A DNA stretch of 64,000 nt from Heterohyrax brucei (GCA_028571685.1 CM053141.1:49474333-49538332); one strand, 5' to 3'. Positions 32,600-43,322 are shown, numbered from the stretch's first letter. The notes: a model not told the origin generated them from the sequence alone. Numbers and translations are program-made.

Positions 32600-33446
32600 C
32601 ATGCTGTGGGATAGATTGCTTTTGTGTGGGCTTTCTAGCAATTGTGTTGTCACTTCCATTCAAGTGACTAGGTGGGGCTGTATAAATGAGGCAGGTAATT
32701 GTGGCTCACTGAGGGGACTGGTCAGTTTTGCCTTATAAAAGAGCCAATTTCAGAGCAGAGAGAGGATACCACTGCCACCAAAGAAGAAGAACCAGAATGC
32801 CTTTTGGACTCAGGATCTCTGGGCTAGGAAGCTCCTGGAACCAGGATGCTGAGAGACAGAAAGCTGTAACACATGAGACAGCAAGAAGTGGTAGCATAGA
32901 GACAACAGCAGGTGAGACCAGCAGGAGAAGATGTAGTGGGCTTCCCAGCCCATGAACTGAGAAAGTGGAGTGACTTTGGGCCACAGCTTACTGGCAGAGT
33001 GAAGTTCCTCTAGGTACTTAATTGTAGAGTTAAAATAACTTTGTAACTCTTGCCTGAGCAGGGTAGTGATATATGGCCAGACAGAGACATGCCTGTAAGA
33101 AAGACTGGAGAGAAGTTGTCCTGATGGACACTGTTGTTGTCACTTTGTAAGTCTGCTACTCAAACAACTATAGAAAGCAGGAGGATCTTCCCTGGATAAT
33201 GTTTTCATACATCTATCCATTGGCCATCAGAAAGATCAGAACTATGCTCAAAATAGAACACTTTGCTACTGTTCTCCCACCTCCCTTTATAGTTCAGGTG
33301 TCCTGAGTGTTTCTGAACCTGAGCTGTAACGTCGTTCTTCCCTAATAAACCTCATAATCATGAATATTGTTTGTGAGTTCTGTGTAGTCATTGCAACAAA
33401 TTCTAGAACTCAGCAGAAAAGTAGAGACTGCCGTGGAAGAGATAGT
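32600..33446 (+). mobile_element. ERV LTR, probable
   Basis: Has LTR organisation: TATA-like 'cttataaaagagcc' at about 32732, polyadenylation-type 'aataaacc' at about 33342, GT-rich end, then a primer-site-like TGGTGTTAGAATTGG. The 5' edge is uncertain. About 850 bp, long for a MaLR. Confidence 0.6.
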
Positions 33447-33461
33447 TGGTGTTAGAATTGG
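33447..33461 (+). promoter_or_regulatory. Primer-binding-site-like sequence
   Basis: TGGTGTTAGAATTGG directly after the LTR-like unit resembles the ERV site at 11858-11875 and leucine tRNA complement. It supports a forward ERV whose interior is mostly lost. Confidence 0.45.
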
Positions 33462-34179
33462 TTGAGATGGCAGAGAGAGGAGCCATGTGTGACCTCCACC
33501 TCATAGGTACCAGCCTTGCTTTCCAGATCATTTATAGTGAACAATTTCACATTCTTTTGACACATCAAAATTCCACTTCTAAGTATGGCTGGCATTCCAC
33601 CCCACAGCACCTTCCCACAGAACCAAAAAAATCTTTTCAAATTTGCAACCCCTAATAAGAGTAGATGACCCAGCAAGCAAGGTAAACATGGGTTTTCTTG
33701 TGCTTACTTCCTAATCTGTAGCGAATAATTTCATACATAGTGAAAAAAAAGAAAAAAAAAAACTCATGAAATTGTTCACTATGGATAATCTGGATAATTT
33801 GCCCTTGACTGAATCCTACCACCTTGCAAAGGAGGCATGCAAGTAAAGAGGCAATTAGCACACATCGATAATACCAGGCACGGATCACACTATATTATGT
33901 GGTAGTGATATTGACTCAGACGCTTTTCTTTTCATGAGACAACCTTGATGCAACAAGTTAGGAAGTGAAAGTTAAAAAAAAATTGAGGGGGGGAAAAAAA
34001 CAACCCTAAAACCCATACTAGGCCACAACTATTTACAAACGCATACATTTTGCCCTTTCTATTTGGAGCAGCAATTTTCAAACCATAATTGTCTAATTGT
34101 ATCCTCTGTTAAAGGTATGCATCCTCCTTACAACCACAGTTAATTGTCTCTGCATACACGAAATGAAAATTTGCATTAC
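33462..34179. other. ERV-adjacent spacer with inverted pair
   Basis: No gene. Contains an inverted 29-bp pair (33519-33547 and 33766-33794) and an A-rich run at about 33741-33763. May be residual ERV interior. Confidence 0.4.
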
Positions 34180-34374
34180 CAAACATATTGCTGTTAATTC
34201 TGACCTCTAGCTACCTCATATGACAGAGTAGAACTGCTTCAGAGAGTTTCCAAGGTTGTGATCTTTCCAGGAGCAGACTGCCACATCTTTGTCCCACAGA
34301 GCAGCTGGTGGATTTCAACTGGTGATCTTTCAGTTTGCAGTGGAGTGCTTCACCACTGTACCATCAGGGCCCCT
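34180..34374 (-). mobile_element. AfroSINE, long type
   Basis: Reverse: 'gagcagactgccacatcttt', 'gtcccacagagcagctggtg', 'gtaccatcagggccc'. Confidence 0.9.
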
Positions 34375-34385
34375 AAAAATCAGAT

Positions 34386-34747
34386 TGTTATATTGTCAAT
34401 AGGTGACATCAAGTCAATTCCAGCTCATACGAACCCTCTGTATAGCAGAAGGAAAGACTACCTGGTCCTATGTAATTCTCACAGTTATTGCTATGTTTGA
34501 GCCCATTGTTGAAGCCACCATGTGGCTTCTCTTTTGAGTAGTTTCTTTCTGGGTCTCTTCGAGAGTCTTCTTTTTTCATTGACTCTTTGCTTTTCCAGGT
34601 GTAATGTTCTTCTCCAGGAACTGTTCTCTCCTAATGACATGTGCGAAGTATGTGCGACAAAGTCTCACCATCCTTACTTCTAAGGAACGTTCTGCTCTAC
34701 TTCTTCCAAGATGGATTTAGTCCGTCTTTAGTCAGTCTGTGGTATAT
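34386..34747 (-). mobile_element. RTE LINE, 3' end
   Basis: Reverse copy: 'aggtgacatcaagtcaattc', 'tctccaggaactgttctctc', 'ttcttccaagatggatttag', 'ggtatattcaat'. Frame broken; short internal deletions. Confidence 0.82.
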
Positions 34748-34754
34748 TCAATAG

Positions 34755-34816
34755 ACATAGTGTCTCTATGAGTCAAAATTGACTTGACAGCAACATTTTT
34801 TTGTTTTGTTTTGTTC
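34755..34816 (+). mobile_element. AfroSINE/RTE 3' tail fragment
   Basis: 'gtctctatgagtcaaaattg', then 'acttgacagcaac' and a TTTTG-repeat tail. Very short 5'-truncated insertion placed where the RTE fragment ends. Confidence 0.7.
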
Positions 34817-34894
34817 ATCCAAATACACAAAAGCTTGGAATATAAATAAAAGATCAGTGTGACACTTTGAATGGTCCCCAAATATTCCTCATTT

Positions 34895-35050
34895 ATCATG
34901 AGTGGGCGAGGTAAGTATGACTTTTACAAAGTTAGGGAAGTGGAACTCAGAGATGTTTTGTGACTTGCCTATGATCACACAGCTATTTAGGGACTGAGTG
35001 AGAAATGAGCCTTTAGGGATTTGCAGGCCCGTCTTCTAGTACGAGGAAAC
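34895..35050 (+). mobile_element. MIR SINE
   Basis: 'ttacaaagttagggaagtgg', 'gtgacttgcctatgatcaca', 'cagctatttagggactgagt' follow MIR consensus order. Confidence 0.75.
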
Positions 35051-35091
35051 CTGATACCTGGAGGAAGGCTCTGGACTATTCACACATTTGT

Positions 35092-35263
35092 ATTAAACCA
35101 AGAAACCAAACCCATTGCTGTTCAATCAGTTCTAACTCTTAGCGACCTTGTATTACAGAGTAGAACTGCCCCATAGAGTTTCCAAACAGCAGCCGGAGTA
35201 TTCAAACTGCTGACCTTTTGGTTAGCAGTGGTAGTAGCACTTAACCACTATACCACCATCAAA
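35092..35263 (-). mobile_element. AfroSINE, short type
   Basis: Reverse: 'aaacccattgctgttcaatc', 'agagtagaactgccccatag', 'gaccttttggttagcagtgg'. Confidence 0.92.
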
Positions 35264-35814
35264 GTCAAGTCATGGAAATAAAACTCAGAGCAGAACATCT
35301 CTATATTTAATAGAGAAAAATAGTTATTAGTTAAATGTACTTGAAAAAACAACCTAGGGAAATTGTGGCAATCCTAAGATCAGCAGCTCCAGGAAGCCAC
35401 TGTTATCCTGAGGATAGAGGGAAAAAGGGCTGAGTGATGGCAATGGAGCCATGTAGGAGGGGATTGTTCAAAAATCAAAAGTCAAACTTGTCCTTGAGTT
35501 GATTTGGCCTCACAGATCTACATTGCTGCTGAAAGATGCACTGGGGAGACAGAAGGAGCACTACTCTGGATTCTCACTTCTCTTCATTCTCCTACAAGTG
35601 CACCCAGTGGGAAGCCATGCGGAACATAGTGAAAGTCTATCCTCTTGGAAAATAGAGCAAAGCGTAAAGAAGGTCAAGAATGGACCTGAGGAAATGACCA
35701 GTGTATCTTTTTTAATCAGAACACTTCCACTTTTAAATTTTTGTATGCATTATTTCCTCTTAGTGGTGTTTCATTTGGAGAAGGCATGTTGTTAAAAAAT
35801 ATACAAGACGACCA
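35264..35814. other. No clear gene; unassigned
   Basis: A 98-residue open frame (35499-35795) has no recognised motif and starts in AT-rich spacer. Probably chance. Confidence 0.4.
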
Positions 35815-36335
35815 CCACAAGATGAAACTACATCAATGTGAGACTGGAAGAAATAAATAATTGCCTGGCTACCATGAAAGACTGCCCTCGCAGAGAACTC
35901 AACAGAGTCCCTGATGGAGCAGCAGTGTGGGGTATAGAACTCAAACTCTAGTAAAAGACTGGGCTTGATGGTCTGAGAGACTAGGTCTCCAGAAGACAAT
36001 GGCTCCCAGACTCTCTGTTAGCTCAGAACTGTAACCATTCCAGAACTGAACTCCTCAGATGAAAGATTGAACTTGCGTATAAAACATAAAATGAAACCAG
36101 TGAAAACTGTGCTTTTTAGTTTTGATAGACACAGGAGACTAACTGGGCACCTCCTGTCCAGAGGCAAGATGAAAAGACAGAGCGGGACAGGAGCTGGTTA
36201 AATGAACATGTGAAAAACAGGGTAGATGGGAGAAGCGTGCTGTCACAGGGTGCGGAAACCACCTAGGGTCACATGGCAGAGTGCACGCAAGATTCTGTAT
36301 GAGGAACTGCCTCGAATGCCAAACTTTCATTTAAA
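35815..36335 (+). mobile_element. L1 3' UTR
   Basis: Forward counterpart of the 44.2-44.7 kb reverse sequence: 'aactcaacagagtccctgat', 'gtatagaactcaaactctag', 'agactaactgggcacctcc', ending 'aaactttcatttaaaac' with A-rich end. 5'-truncated. Confidence 0.78.
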
Positions 36336-36452
36336 ACATAATAAGAAGAATAATGAAACAAAAAGAGATTGATGTTATTAAGGATTTTACTTTATTTGGA
36401 TCTACAATCAAATGCCCATGGGAACAGCAGTAAGGAAATCAGGTGACATATA

Positions 36453-36499
36453 GCCAAGAAGCCAAGTGCTGTCGAGTCGGATCCGACTCATGGTGACCC
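36453..36499 (-). mobile_element. Ultra-short palindromic module in RTE
   Basis: 47 bp with perfect GAGTCGGATCCGACTC at 36474-36489, reverse orientation. Absent from the homologous place in the RTE copies at 52.9 and 62.2 kb. Flanked by TATA on both sides, a weak duplication. Confidence 0.75.
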
Positions 36500-36998
36500 T
36501 ATAGCATTGGGTAAATTCGCTGCAAAAGACCTCTTCAAAGTGGTTTTTTGTCTTTTTTTTGCGAAGATGCCCCTCTGAGGACTAAGGTTCACCTGACCTG
36601 GATCATGATATCTTCAGTTGCCTTATATGCATGTGGAAACTGGACAATGAATAAGGAAGATGGAAGAAAAAATAATGCCTTTGAATTACAATGTTGGTAA
36701 AGAATATCTAATATACTATGAACTTCCAGAAGAATGAACTAGTCTGCCTTGAAAGAAATACAGCCAGATTGCTCCTTGGTGTTAAAGATGGCAAAACTTC
36801 ACCTCATGTACTTTGGATATGTTATTAGGAATGACCAATCCCTGGAGAAGAACATCTTCTTTGGTAAAGTAGAGGGCTGGTGAAAAAGAGGAAGACCCTC
36901 AGCAGGATGGTTTGAGAGTGGCTATGACAGTGAACTCAGTCATAACCATGATCATGAGGATAGCCCAGGACTGGATTTTTTTTCATTCTGTTGTACAT

Positions 36999-37023
36999 CA
37001 GATCCGACTCGACGGCACTTGGC
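36999..37023 (+). mobile_element. Ultra-short 3'-end module in RTE
   Basis: 25 bp 'cagatccgactcgacggcac' plus 'ttggc', bounded by TGTACAT at 36992-36998 and 37024-37030. Alternatively a rearranged RTE 3' end, because the normal RTE end contains a similar sequence nearby. Confidence 0.5.
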
Positions 37024-37064
37024 TGTACATGGGGCACCTCACAACTATGTTAAGTGATGTTTTA

Positions 37065-37670
37065 TTTGGAGAAGGGATTCTTTATTCCAAAAATCCAAAT
37101 TTTTTATTGTGATAAAATCTGTATAACAAAATATTTGCCATTTGAACAAATTTTATCTATTCATTAATCATGTTCATCATATTGTATCACCATTGCCACT
37201 GTTGACTTGCAGTATTTTTTGTGACCTTTAACAAACACCCCAGTGGAACAGTGGTTAAGTACCACATCTGCAAACCAAAAGGTCAGAAGCTCAATCTGCT
37301 CGGTGCTCCTTGGAAACTCTACGGGGCAGTTTTATGCTGTCCTGTTGGGTTCCTATAAGTTGGAATCAACTTAGTGGCAGTGGTTTAACAGAAACTCAGT
37401 GCCCCATGGGCAATGATTCTCCCTTTCCCTCCTTCCTACCACATGTAGCAACTAATAAACTTTGATCTCTTACACATTTGTCTGTTTGTGATATTTTATG
37501 TAAGAGTGGACATACACTATGTCTTTTTATGTCTAACTTATTTTCTTCAAGGAAATATTTCCAAGATTTATCCGTGTTGTAGCATGTATCAATCAGGACT
37601 TCATTGTACTTTGTTGCTCAGTAATACTCCATTGTATGTATTACTACATTTTGTTTCTAATCTAAGCAAT
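37065..37670 (-). mobile_element. L1 3' region, old
   Basis: 'atccgtgttgtagcatgtat', then 'caggacttcattgtac' and 'gtaatactccattgtatgta', is antisense L1 3' sequence. Split by the SINE at 37229-37392. Confidence 0.7.
37229..37392 (+). mobile_element. AfroSINE, short type
   Basis: 'cagtggaacagtggttaagt' to 'aacttagtggcagtggttta'. Inserted in old L1. Confidence 0.9.
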
Positions 37671-38407
37671 TTGAATGTCAAAATCATCCTTATAAAGAGA
37701 AAAAAGCTGTGCGCCCCCTTAGATGCTCTTAGCCTGTCTCTCAGATCAGTGAGTGCAAATCTGGTGAATAACCTGCTGGATTATCAAACTCCCAAAGCCC
37801 ACACGTGAGACCAGTGTGGCATATCATCCCTAACACCTTCTATCAGTGCCTGCTCTTATCTTGACCTGTCTCTGTCATGTGCTTACTTGGAAACTTAACT
37901 GTGGCAGCAAGGTTGCCATCTCTTTGTCACTCAGATGTTAGCTTTGGGTTCCCTTTCAAAATGTAACTCTTGAAACCATTTTTATATCTTGAACACTTCC
38001 TTCTTATCTTTATGCAGACCTCTAAGATGTATCTCATAATGAAAATTATACCTGACAATCCATCCTCCAAGAAGTATAGACATCTGCGAGATCAAAGAAA
38101 AGAGAGAGAGTAATTTGTAAGTGATGTTATTTTAAACAAAAATGAGCGAAACTGAAGTCCTGTGACATTATGGAGTGCTGTGATATTTTGTACTTTTAGA
38201 GGCTAGAGAATTAAAAGTTTGAAGATTAAGAGATCAGGGGTAGAAATTTGAGAGAAATACATTTCTAAATTCTATAAATATATGAAGCTGTTTCCTCTGT
38301 GTTAGGATGGAGCTAGAGTCAGTATAGTTACAATAAAAGGACTCGAACTTTTTCAAATCTGTATTATAGGTGCTGCAACTTCTTGGAGCCCTTAAATTCA
38401 TCCATAA
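37671..38407. other. No gene; unassigned
   Basis: Nothing recognised. One GA-rich stretch at about 38098-38112. Confidence 0.4.
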
Positions 38408-38618
38408 AAGCAAAATCAAACACATTGCTGTCAAGCTGATTCCAATTCACAGTGACCCTATAAGACCATGGATAGAAATGGCCCCACAAGCTTCCAAGGC
38501 TGTAATTTTTATGGAAGCAGAATGTCACAACTTTCTCCTACAGAGTGGCTGGTGGGTTACAAATCACCAGTCTTTGGATTAACAGCTGAGTGCTTAACCA
38601 CTGAGCAATCAGGGCTCT
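38408..38618 (-). mobile_element. AfroSINE, long type
   Basis: Reverse: 'cattgctgtcaagctgattc', 'tggaagcagaatgtcacaac', 'gagcaatcagggctc'. Tandem with the next one. Confidence 0.9.
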
Positions 38619-38623
38619 TATCC

Positions 38624-38836
38624 AAAGAAACCATGCCTGTTGCCATCAAGTCAATTCCAACACACACAACGGTGTAGGACAGAGTACAACTTCCCCATAC
38701 TGTTTCTAAGGCTGTAAATCTTGACTGGCACAGACTGTTACATCTTTCCAACAGAGTGGCTGCTGGGTTCTAATTGTAGATGTTTAGGTTAACAGCTGAA
38801 TGAACACTTTTACCACTGTACCATGAAGACTCCTGG
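38624..38836 (-). mobile_element. AfroSINE, long type
   Basis: Reverse: 'ctgttgccatcaagtcaatt', 'gactggcacagactgttaca', 'accatgaagactcc'. Same orientation and type as its neighbour; each has its own A-rich head region. Confidence 0.9.
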
Positions 38837-38847
38837 AGGGCTCGCAT

Positions 38848-39335
38848 GTTGTTGCTGTTAGGTGCTATGGAGTCGGTTCTGACTCACAGTAGCCCTGTGC
38901 ACCATGCCCACGATAATTTTTACACTTAAGTCTGTTACTGCAGACACTGTGTCAATCCCGTGCCTTGAGGGTCTTTTTCTTTTTCGCCAATCCCCTGCTT
39001 TACCAAGCTTGATGTCCTTCTCCAGGAACTGATCCCTCCTGAGAATATGCCAAAGTGCGTAAGACTCATTGTCTTCATCGTTGCTTCCAAGGAGCTCTCT
39101 GGTTGTGCTTCCAGAACAGATCAGTTTGGTTTTTTTTGCAGTCCCTGGTACATTCAGTGCTCTAACACTGTAATTCAAAGGCATCAGTTCCTCTTCTGTC
39201 ATCCTTATTCACTGTCCAGCTTTCGCATGCACATGATGTGACTGAAAATACCACGGCTTGGGCTAGGCAAGGTGCACCTTAGTTTTCAAGGTGACCTCTT
39301 TGCTTTTAAACACTTTAAAGAGGTCCTTTGCAGCA
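38848..39335 (-). mobile_element. RTE LINE, 3' end
   Basis: Reverse copy with long stretch of the C-terminal ORF; a 114-residue open frame (39202-38858) carries RRDQFLEKDIKLGKAGDWRK and RPSRHGIDTVSAVTD, typical of the RTE ORF tail. End 'ttgttgctgttaggtgctat'. Confidence 0.88.
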
Positions 39336-39344
39336 GAACTTTAA

Positions 39345-39625
39345 AAAACTCAGAGCCCCACTCTAGTCCTATGGAATTAGAATCTCCTGGGCTAGGGCTT
39401 CTGAATCCATGTTTAAAAAATAATCAGTGAATGACTGACCTAGGAGATGTAGTGTGGTCTTAGAGCTACAACCAGCAGCACTGGTATAACCTGGGAGCTT
39501 GTTAGAAATAAAGACTCTCAGGCCTTCCGCAGATTTACTGAGTTTACTGAATCAGACTACACTGCAGTGAGATTCCTAGGTGATTTGTACTGAAGTCCCA
39601 GAAGTCCTGGTCTAGGGGAGACAGA
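39345..39625 (+). mobile_element. hAT-Charlie-type MER element
   Basis: 'cctgggagcttgttagaaat', 'gactctcaggcc', 'tgaatcagac', 'gattcctaggtgatttgta' follow the order of small non-autonomous MER5/MER20-like elements. The first 80 bp look like the end of a second, reverse copy. Confidence 0.6.
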
Positions 39626-40104
39626 CAGCTGACCGGAATTCAGGGTGCTCATATGCCACAAGGGCTCCCCTTGTTTGCCGGTTTAAGTCATTTATCCTCT
39701 ATGGATCTGTTGCCCCCAGCTAAAGAAACAGGTATAATTATACCTACCCAACTACTCCAGGACTATTGTAAGGATATAAAATGGAATATGGAAAATACAT
39801 GGAAGTCCTTCAAAAGATTAAAAGTGCATTGTTTATGTAAACTTACTCTAATGTGGTCGGTGCAACCACAGCTTTGCAGAGCTGCTTGGTTTTTCAATTT
39901 ATTCCACCTCTATACTTTAAGCCACATCCTTGATTGCTGCATAGTCAACCCCCACTCACATTTATTTAACCTCCTACTAAAAATGCCCACAGGTAGCAGT
40001 ACTTCTGTCTGAAACTTTTTAGGTCATGGAGAAGTAAGAAATACAGGCAGCCCCAGGGTTACCAGTGAGATCCCTTCCTGTGCTCTTAAGTCGAATTTCT
40101 AGGT
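39626..40104. other. No gene; unassigned
   Basis: A 119-residue open frame (39653-40012) shows no motif. Nothing recognised. Confidence 0.35.
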
Positions 40105-40277
40105 AAATCAGAACAGGTGCCTGTGGCTCTTAGTTAGCTTTACTTCAGCTCAGAGGTCAGCAGTCTGAATTCAGCAGCCACTCCTTGGAAACTCTACAGG
40201 GGAGTTCTGTTGGGACCTATAAGGTCCCTGTGAGTCCAAATTGGCTAGACGGTAATAGGTTTGGTTTGGGTTTAGCT
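40105..40277 (+). mobile_element. AfroSINE, short type
   Basis: 'gaggtcagcagtctgaattc' to 'ggtaataggtttggtttggg'. Head diverged. Confidence 0.85.
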
Positions 40278-40611
40278 CAAGAAAGGCCTGGAAGCCTTTT
40301 CAATGATTTAAGAGCTTCACGAGCAACAAGTGAAGATTTTGTGATGAAGATTTTGCTGTAAGAGCTGGTGCAGTCTTTTCAAAGTAAGGGCACATTTGTG
40401 TAATATTAAAGGGCAAGTATAAAATATCTCTAAGTTGGACTTCATAACCCAGGGACTACCTGTACAAATGAAAGGATAACTCAATTGGGCATCCATAGAG
40501 TGCTTGCCGAGTCAGCCATACGATATATATAAATGAATGCAGCTACTAATTTACAACTTTGAAAATTAAGGATTTCAGTAGAGCCAGCCTGGTGGTATAA
40601 GTCCCATAGTC
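40278..40611. other. No gene; unassigned
   Basis: Nothing recognised. Confidence 0.4.
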
Positions 40612-40805
40612 TCTCTAAAAAACTGGTCCCTTTGAGTCAATTCTGACTCATGACAACCCCATGTGTGACAGAAGTAGACCTGTGTTCTATAGGATTTTCC
40701 ATGTCTGATTTTTCACAAGTGAATCACCAGGCCTTTCTTCTGAACCATCTCAGGGTGGACTCAAACTTTCAACCTTTGGAATCCAGACCCACGGCTCTGT
40801 GCCCA
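40612..40805 (-). mobile_element. AfroSINE, long type
   Basis: Reverse: 'gagtcaattctgactcatga', 'caaccccatgtgtgacagaa', 'gaatcaccaggcctttcttc', 'aaactttcaacctttgg'. Confidence 0.88.
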
Positions 40806-41559
40806 ACACACAAGAAGCCAGCCTCTCAGATGCTGGTTTTTAGAGGCACAAAGCTTATTTTACAGGGTAACAGGTGGGAACTCAGAGTTATCGACCTTAG
40901 ATGGTGTTTCCCGATCTGTGAGAGCAATGTTCATTTAGAGGCAGAGGAAGATGGTGGGCAGGATTGGAAAGTTCTCACTATTCATAATTTCTACTAATTA
41001 TTTCTTACAAGGGGGGCGAGGACTTGGCGAAAGTGGTTAACAAACTTAGATTTCAGAAAAGGGCTCCGCCCAGCCAATGTCATGCATTCAGTGATTTCTG
41101 GTTCCTTGGCATGAGTCTGTCCTTACCTTGATGTGAGTTCTCTTCTATTACTAAACATGCACAGCCACTCAAAGTCATTTGTTGGTCATCTTTGTCTGTC
41201 CTGGGCATGTCTGACTCCTCTGAACTGATCAGATCTGAATTCATCCAGGGCTTTCTAGAGAGTCTGCAAAACAAAGGAAGTGAATATATGGTAGAAGAGA
41301 TAACTAGCAGTAGCCTCAAAACTGGTGGTGTACTAATTAATTAGGTGGTCCAACCTCTGAGGTCCCCTAACACCTTCAGTTAACAGCTGAATGTGTTAAC
41401 CTTTTTCGAGGACTCCATAATCTCTTTAGCTATAGTTTGTTAACGTTTAACTCATGTTTTCTTCATTAATGGGTCATCTCCTTGCTAGAAGCAGCTCTGT
41501 GCTGCTAAAGTATACTTGGGCCTAGAGTTCGCGCACTTGTGTCTGGGAAAACAAATGCT
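40806..41559. other. No gene; unassigned
   Basis: Nothing recognised; no exon-like frame bounded by splice sites. Confidence 0.4.
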
Positions 41560-41660
41560 GTTGCTGTTGTTGTTGTTAGGTGCCGTTGAGCAGGTTCTGA
41601 CTCTTGGTGATGCTGTGCACAACAGAACAAAACACTGCCCAGTCTTGCTCCAACAATATA
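41560..41660 (-). mobile_element. RTE LINE, extreme 3' end
   Basis: About 100 bp: 'gttgttgttgttaggtgccg', 'caacagaacaaaacactgcc'. A severely 5'-truncated insertion, showing that RTE reverse transcription often stops early. Confidence 0.85.
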
Positions 41661-41852
41661 ATCTTTAGAAGTTTCTGGGCCCAGTTCTCTCACCTCCTTT
41701 GCTCCGTTTGTAACACCTGATGATACTTGGCGCTTTCTAGATTTTTGTACTACACTTTACTCTTACTTCACCTGCTACCCCACCCATACTCCACCTCCTG
41801 CCACCCATATGTGCCTGGAAGGTACCTTTGCTTCCAGATGAGGCCTACCCCC

Positions 41853-42022
41853 AAAGCAAAAACCAAACCTTTTTCCATTGCATGGATTCTAACTCATATC
41901 AAACCTATAAAACAGGGAGGGTAGAACTCCCTCATAAAATTTCCAAGGAGTGACTGGTGGATTTGAACTACTGACCTTTTAGTTAGCTGCCAAGCTCTTA
42001 AATACTGTGCCACCAGAACTCT
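41853..42022 (-). mobile_element. AfroSINE, short type
   Basis: Reverse: 'aaaaccaaacctttttccat', 'tgactggtggatttgaacta', 'gtgccaccagaactct'. Confidence 0.9.
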
Positions 42023-42106
42023 GGGTAAGGCCCAGCACTCCTTCAATATAAGTTTGGGTTCATTTCCAAGTCTACTTGTCACTTCTGCCTCTCCGTGACC
42101 CCTCCA

Positions 42107-42272
42107 AAAAAAACAAATCTATTGCCATCGAGTTGATTTTGACTTATAATGACCTTGTAGGATAGAGTAGAACTTGCCCCACAGGGTTTCCAAGTTTGGG
42201 CTGATAGTTTTGAACTGTTGCTCTTAGGGTTAGCAGCCATAGCTATGAATCACTAGGCCACCAAGGGCTCCA
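42107..42272 (-). mobile_element. AfroSINE, short type
   Basis: Reverse: 'tctattgccatcgagttgat', 'agagtagaacttgccccaca', 'gccaccaagggctcc'. Confidence 0.92.
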
Positions 42273-42757
42273 GCAAGTGAGCCACAATCCCTCCCCAAGG
42301 CTCTCGTCCACCTCTTTTATGATGTGGGGGTGGCTGAGAGCCTTTCTCTCTGTGCAGGTGCTGCCCTGTGATATATGCCCAAGCTCCCTGCTGTGCAGTT
42401 TCTTCACTGCTCCACGTGGCCTACCTTCCCCACACTACTGCTACTGTTTCTACCACGTGCAGCTTGTTCCCTTCTAAGTCTTGCTCATTCTCCTGGGTTC
42501 AGCTACTGTCTTGTGTACTTGGATTCATTGTGTTTCCCTTCAGTGTGATTTCTGTCTCTGGTCTGAGGCTATATCCTCCCTGGCCATCTGTCATCGAGGA
42601 CATGCCTCAGGTTAAGAATGTATTTGACTTCTTTGTTCCCTTATTTCTCACTCTGATGTCCTGACACTATTTCATCTCATCAAAGGACGTTGGCAGCCTG
42701 GAGGCAACAGGACAATACGTGAGAGAGCAACTGGGAGTCCAGCCTGAGGAAACAATA
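42273..42757. other. No gene; unassigned
   Basis: GC-richer spacer. The frames 42277-42477 and 42368-42664 show no family motif. Confidence 0.4.
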
Positions 42758-42762
42758 CCAAC

Positions 42763-43322
42763 TGCCTTGGGTTGAATTGTGTCCTCCGAAAAACTTGTGT
42801 AACCATGTGCCTGGCCCGTGATTCCCAGTATTTTGTGACTGTCCTCTATTTTGTGGTTTTCCTATGCTGTATGTTAAAGGATTAGGGTGGGGCTATAAAT
42901 CCCTTCACAGGATCACCTCCCTGCTCCACTGTAAAGGGAGTTTTCCTGGAGTATGGCTTGCACTACCCTTAATCCTTTCATCCTGCAAGGGGTAAAAGGA
43001 AAGGGAGGCAAGCAGAGAGTTCGGAACCTCACACCATCAAACAAGTAGCACTGGAAGAAGAGCACAATCTTCCGACCTGAGGTTCCTGCGCCAAGATGCT
43101 CCCTGTGCAAAGACTGAAGCAATGCCAGACTTTCCTCCAAAGCTGACAAGGGAGAAAGCCTTTCCCTGGAGTTCACATCCTGAATATGGATGTGTAGCCT
43201 ACCAGACTACGTACCAAAAAATTTTCCTGTCGGATCTGACTCGACAGCGCTTGCCTAGCTGGCTTGTTAAAGCCATCTACTCTGTGGTATTTCTGTTACA
43301 GCAGCCCTAGCTGACTAAAATA
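42763..43322 (+). mobile_element. Solo LTR, MaLR/ERVL type
   Basis: 560 bp, starting 'tgccttgggttgaattgtgt' and ending 'ctagctgactaaaata'. Perfect 5-bp target duplication CCAAC at 42758-42762 and 43323-43327. Family mates at 5.5 and 24.0 kb. Interrupted near its 3' end by a palindromic module (about 43229-43262). Confidence 0.9.
43229..43262 (+). mobile_element. Ultra-short 3'-end module in LTR
   Basis: 'gtcggatctgactcgacagc' plus 'gcttgcctagctgg' breaks the LTR block that normally reads 'aaatttctctttgttaaagc'. Imperfect flanks CCTGT and CTTGT. Confidence 0.65.

Larger units (their letters stand above)
36365..37055 (+). mobile_element. RTE LINE, 3' end
   Basis: From 'aaatgcccatgggaacagca' to 'ggcacctcacaac', the same segment as 52.8 and 62.1 kb. 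Interrupted by two short palindromic modules at 36453-36499 and about 36999-37023. Confidence 0.87.

Noticed and set aside
32732..32745. TATA box 'cttataaaagagcc' as a host gene promoter
   Set aside because: It sits in an LTR-like unit followed by a polyadenylation-type signal and primer-site-like sequence, so retroviral origin is more likely.
35499..35795. 98-residue open frame with a hydrophobic start, possible small secreted protein
   Set aside because: No conserved motif, and its end runs into L1-proximal sequence; treated as chance.
39653..40012. 119-residue open frame as a possible gene
   Set aside because: No family motif, no start context or splice-bounded exon pattern; length is within chance for this amount of DNA.
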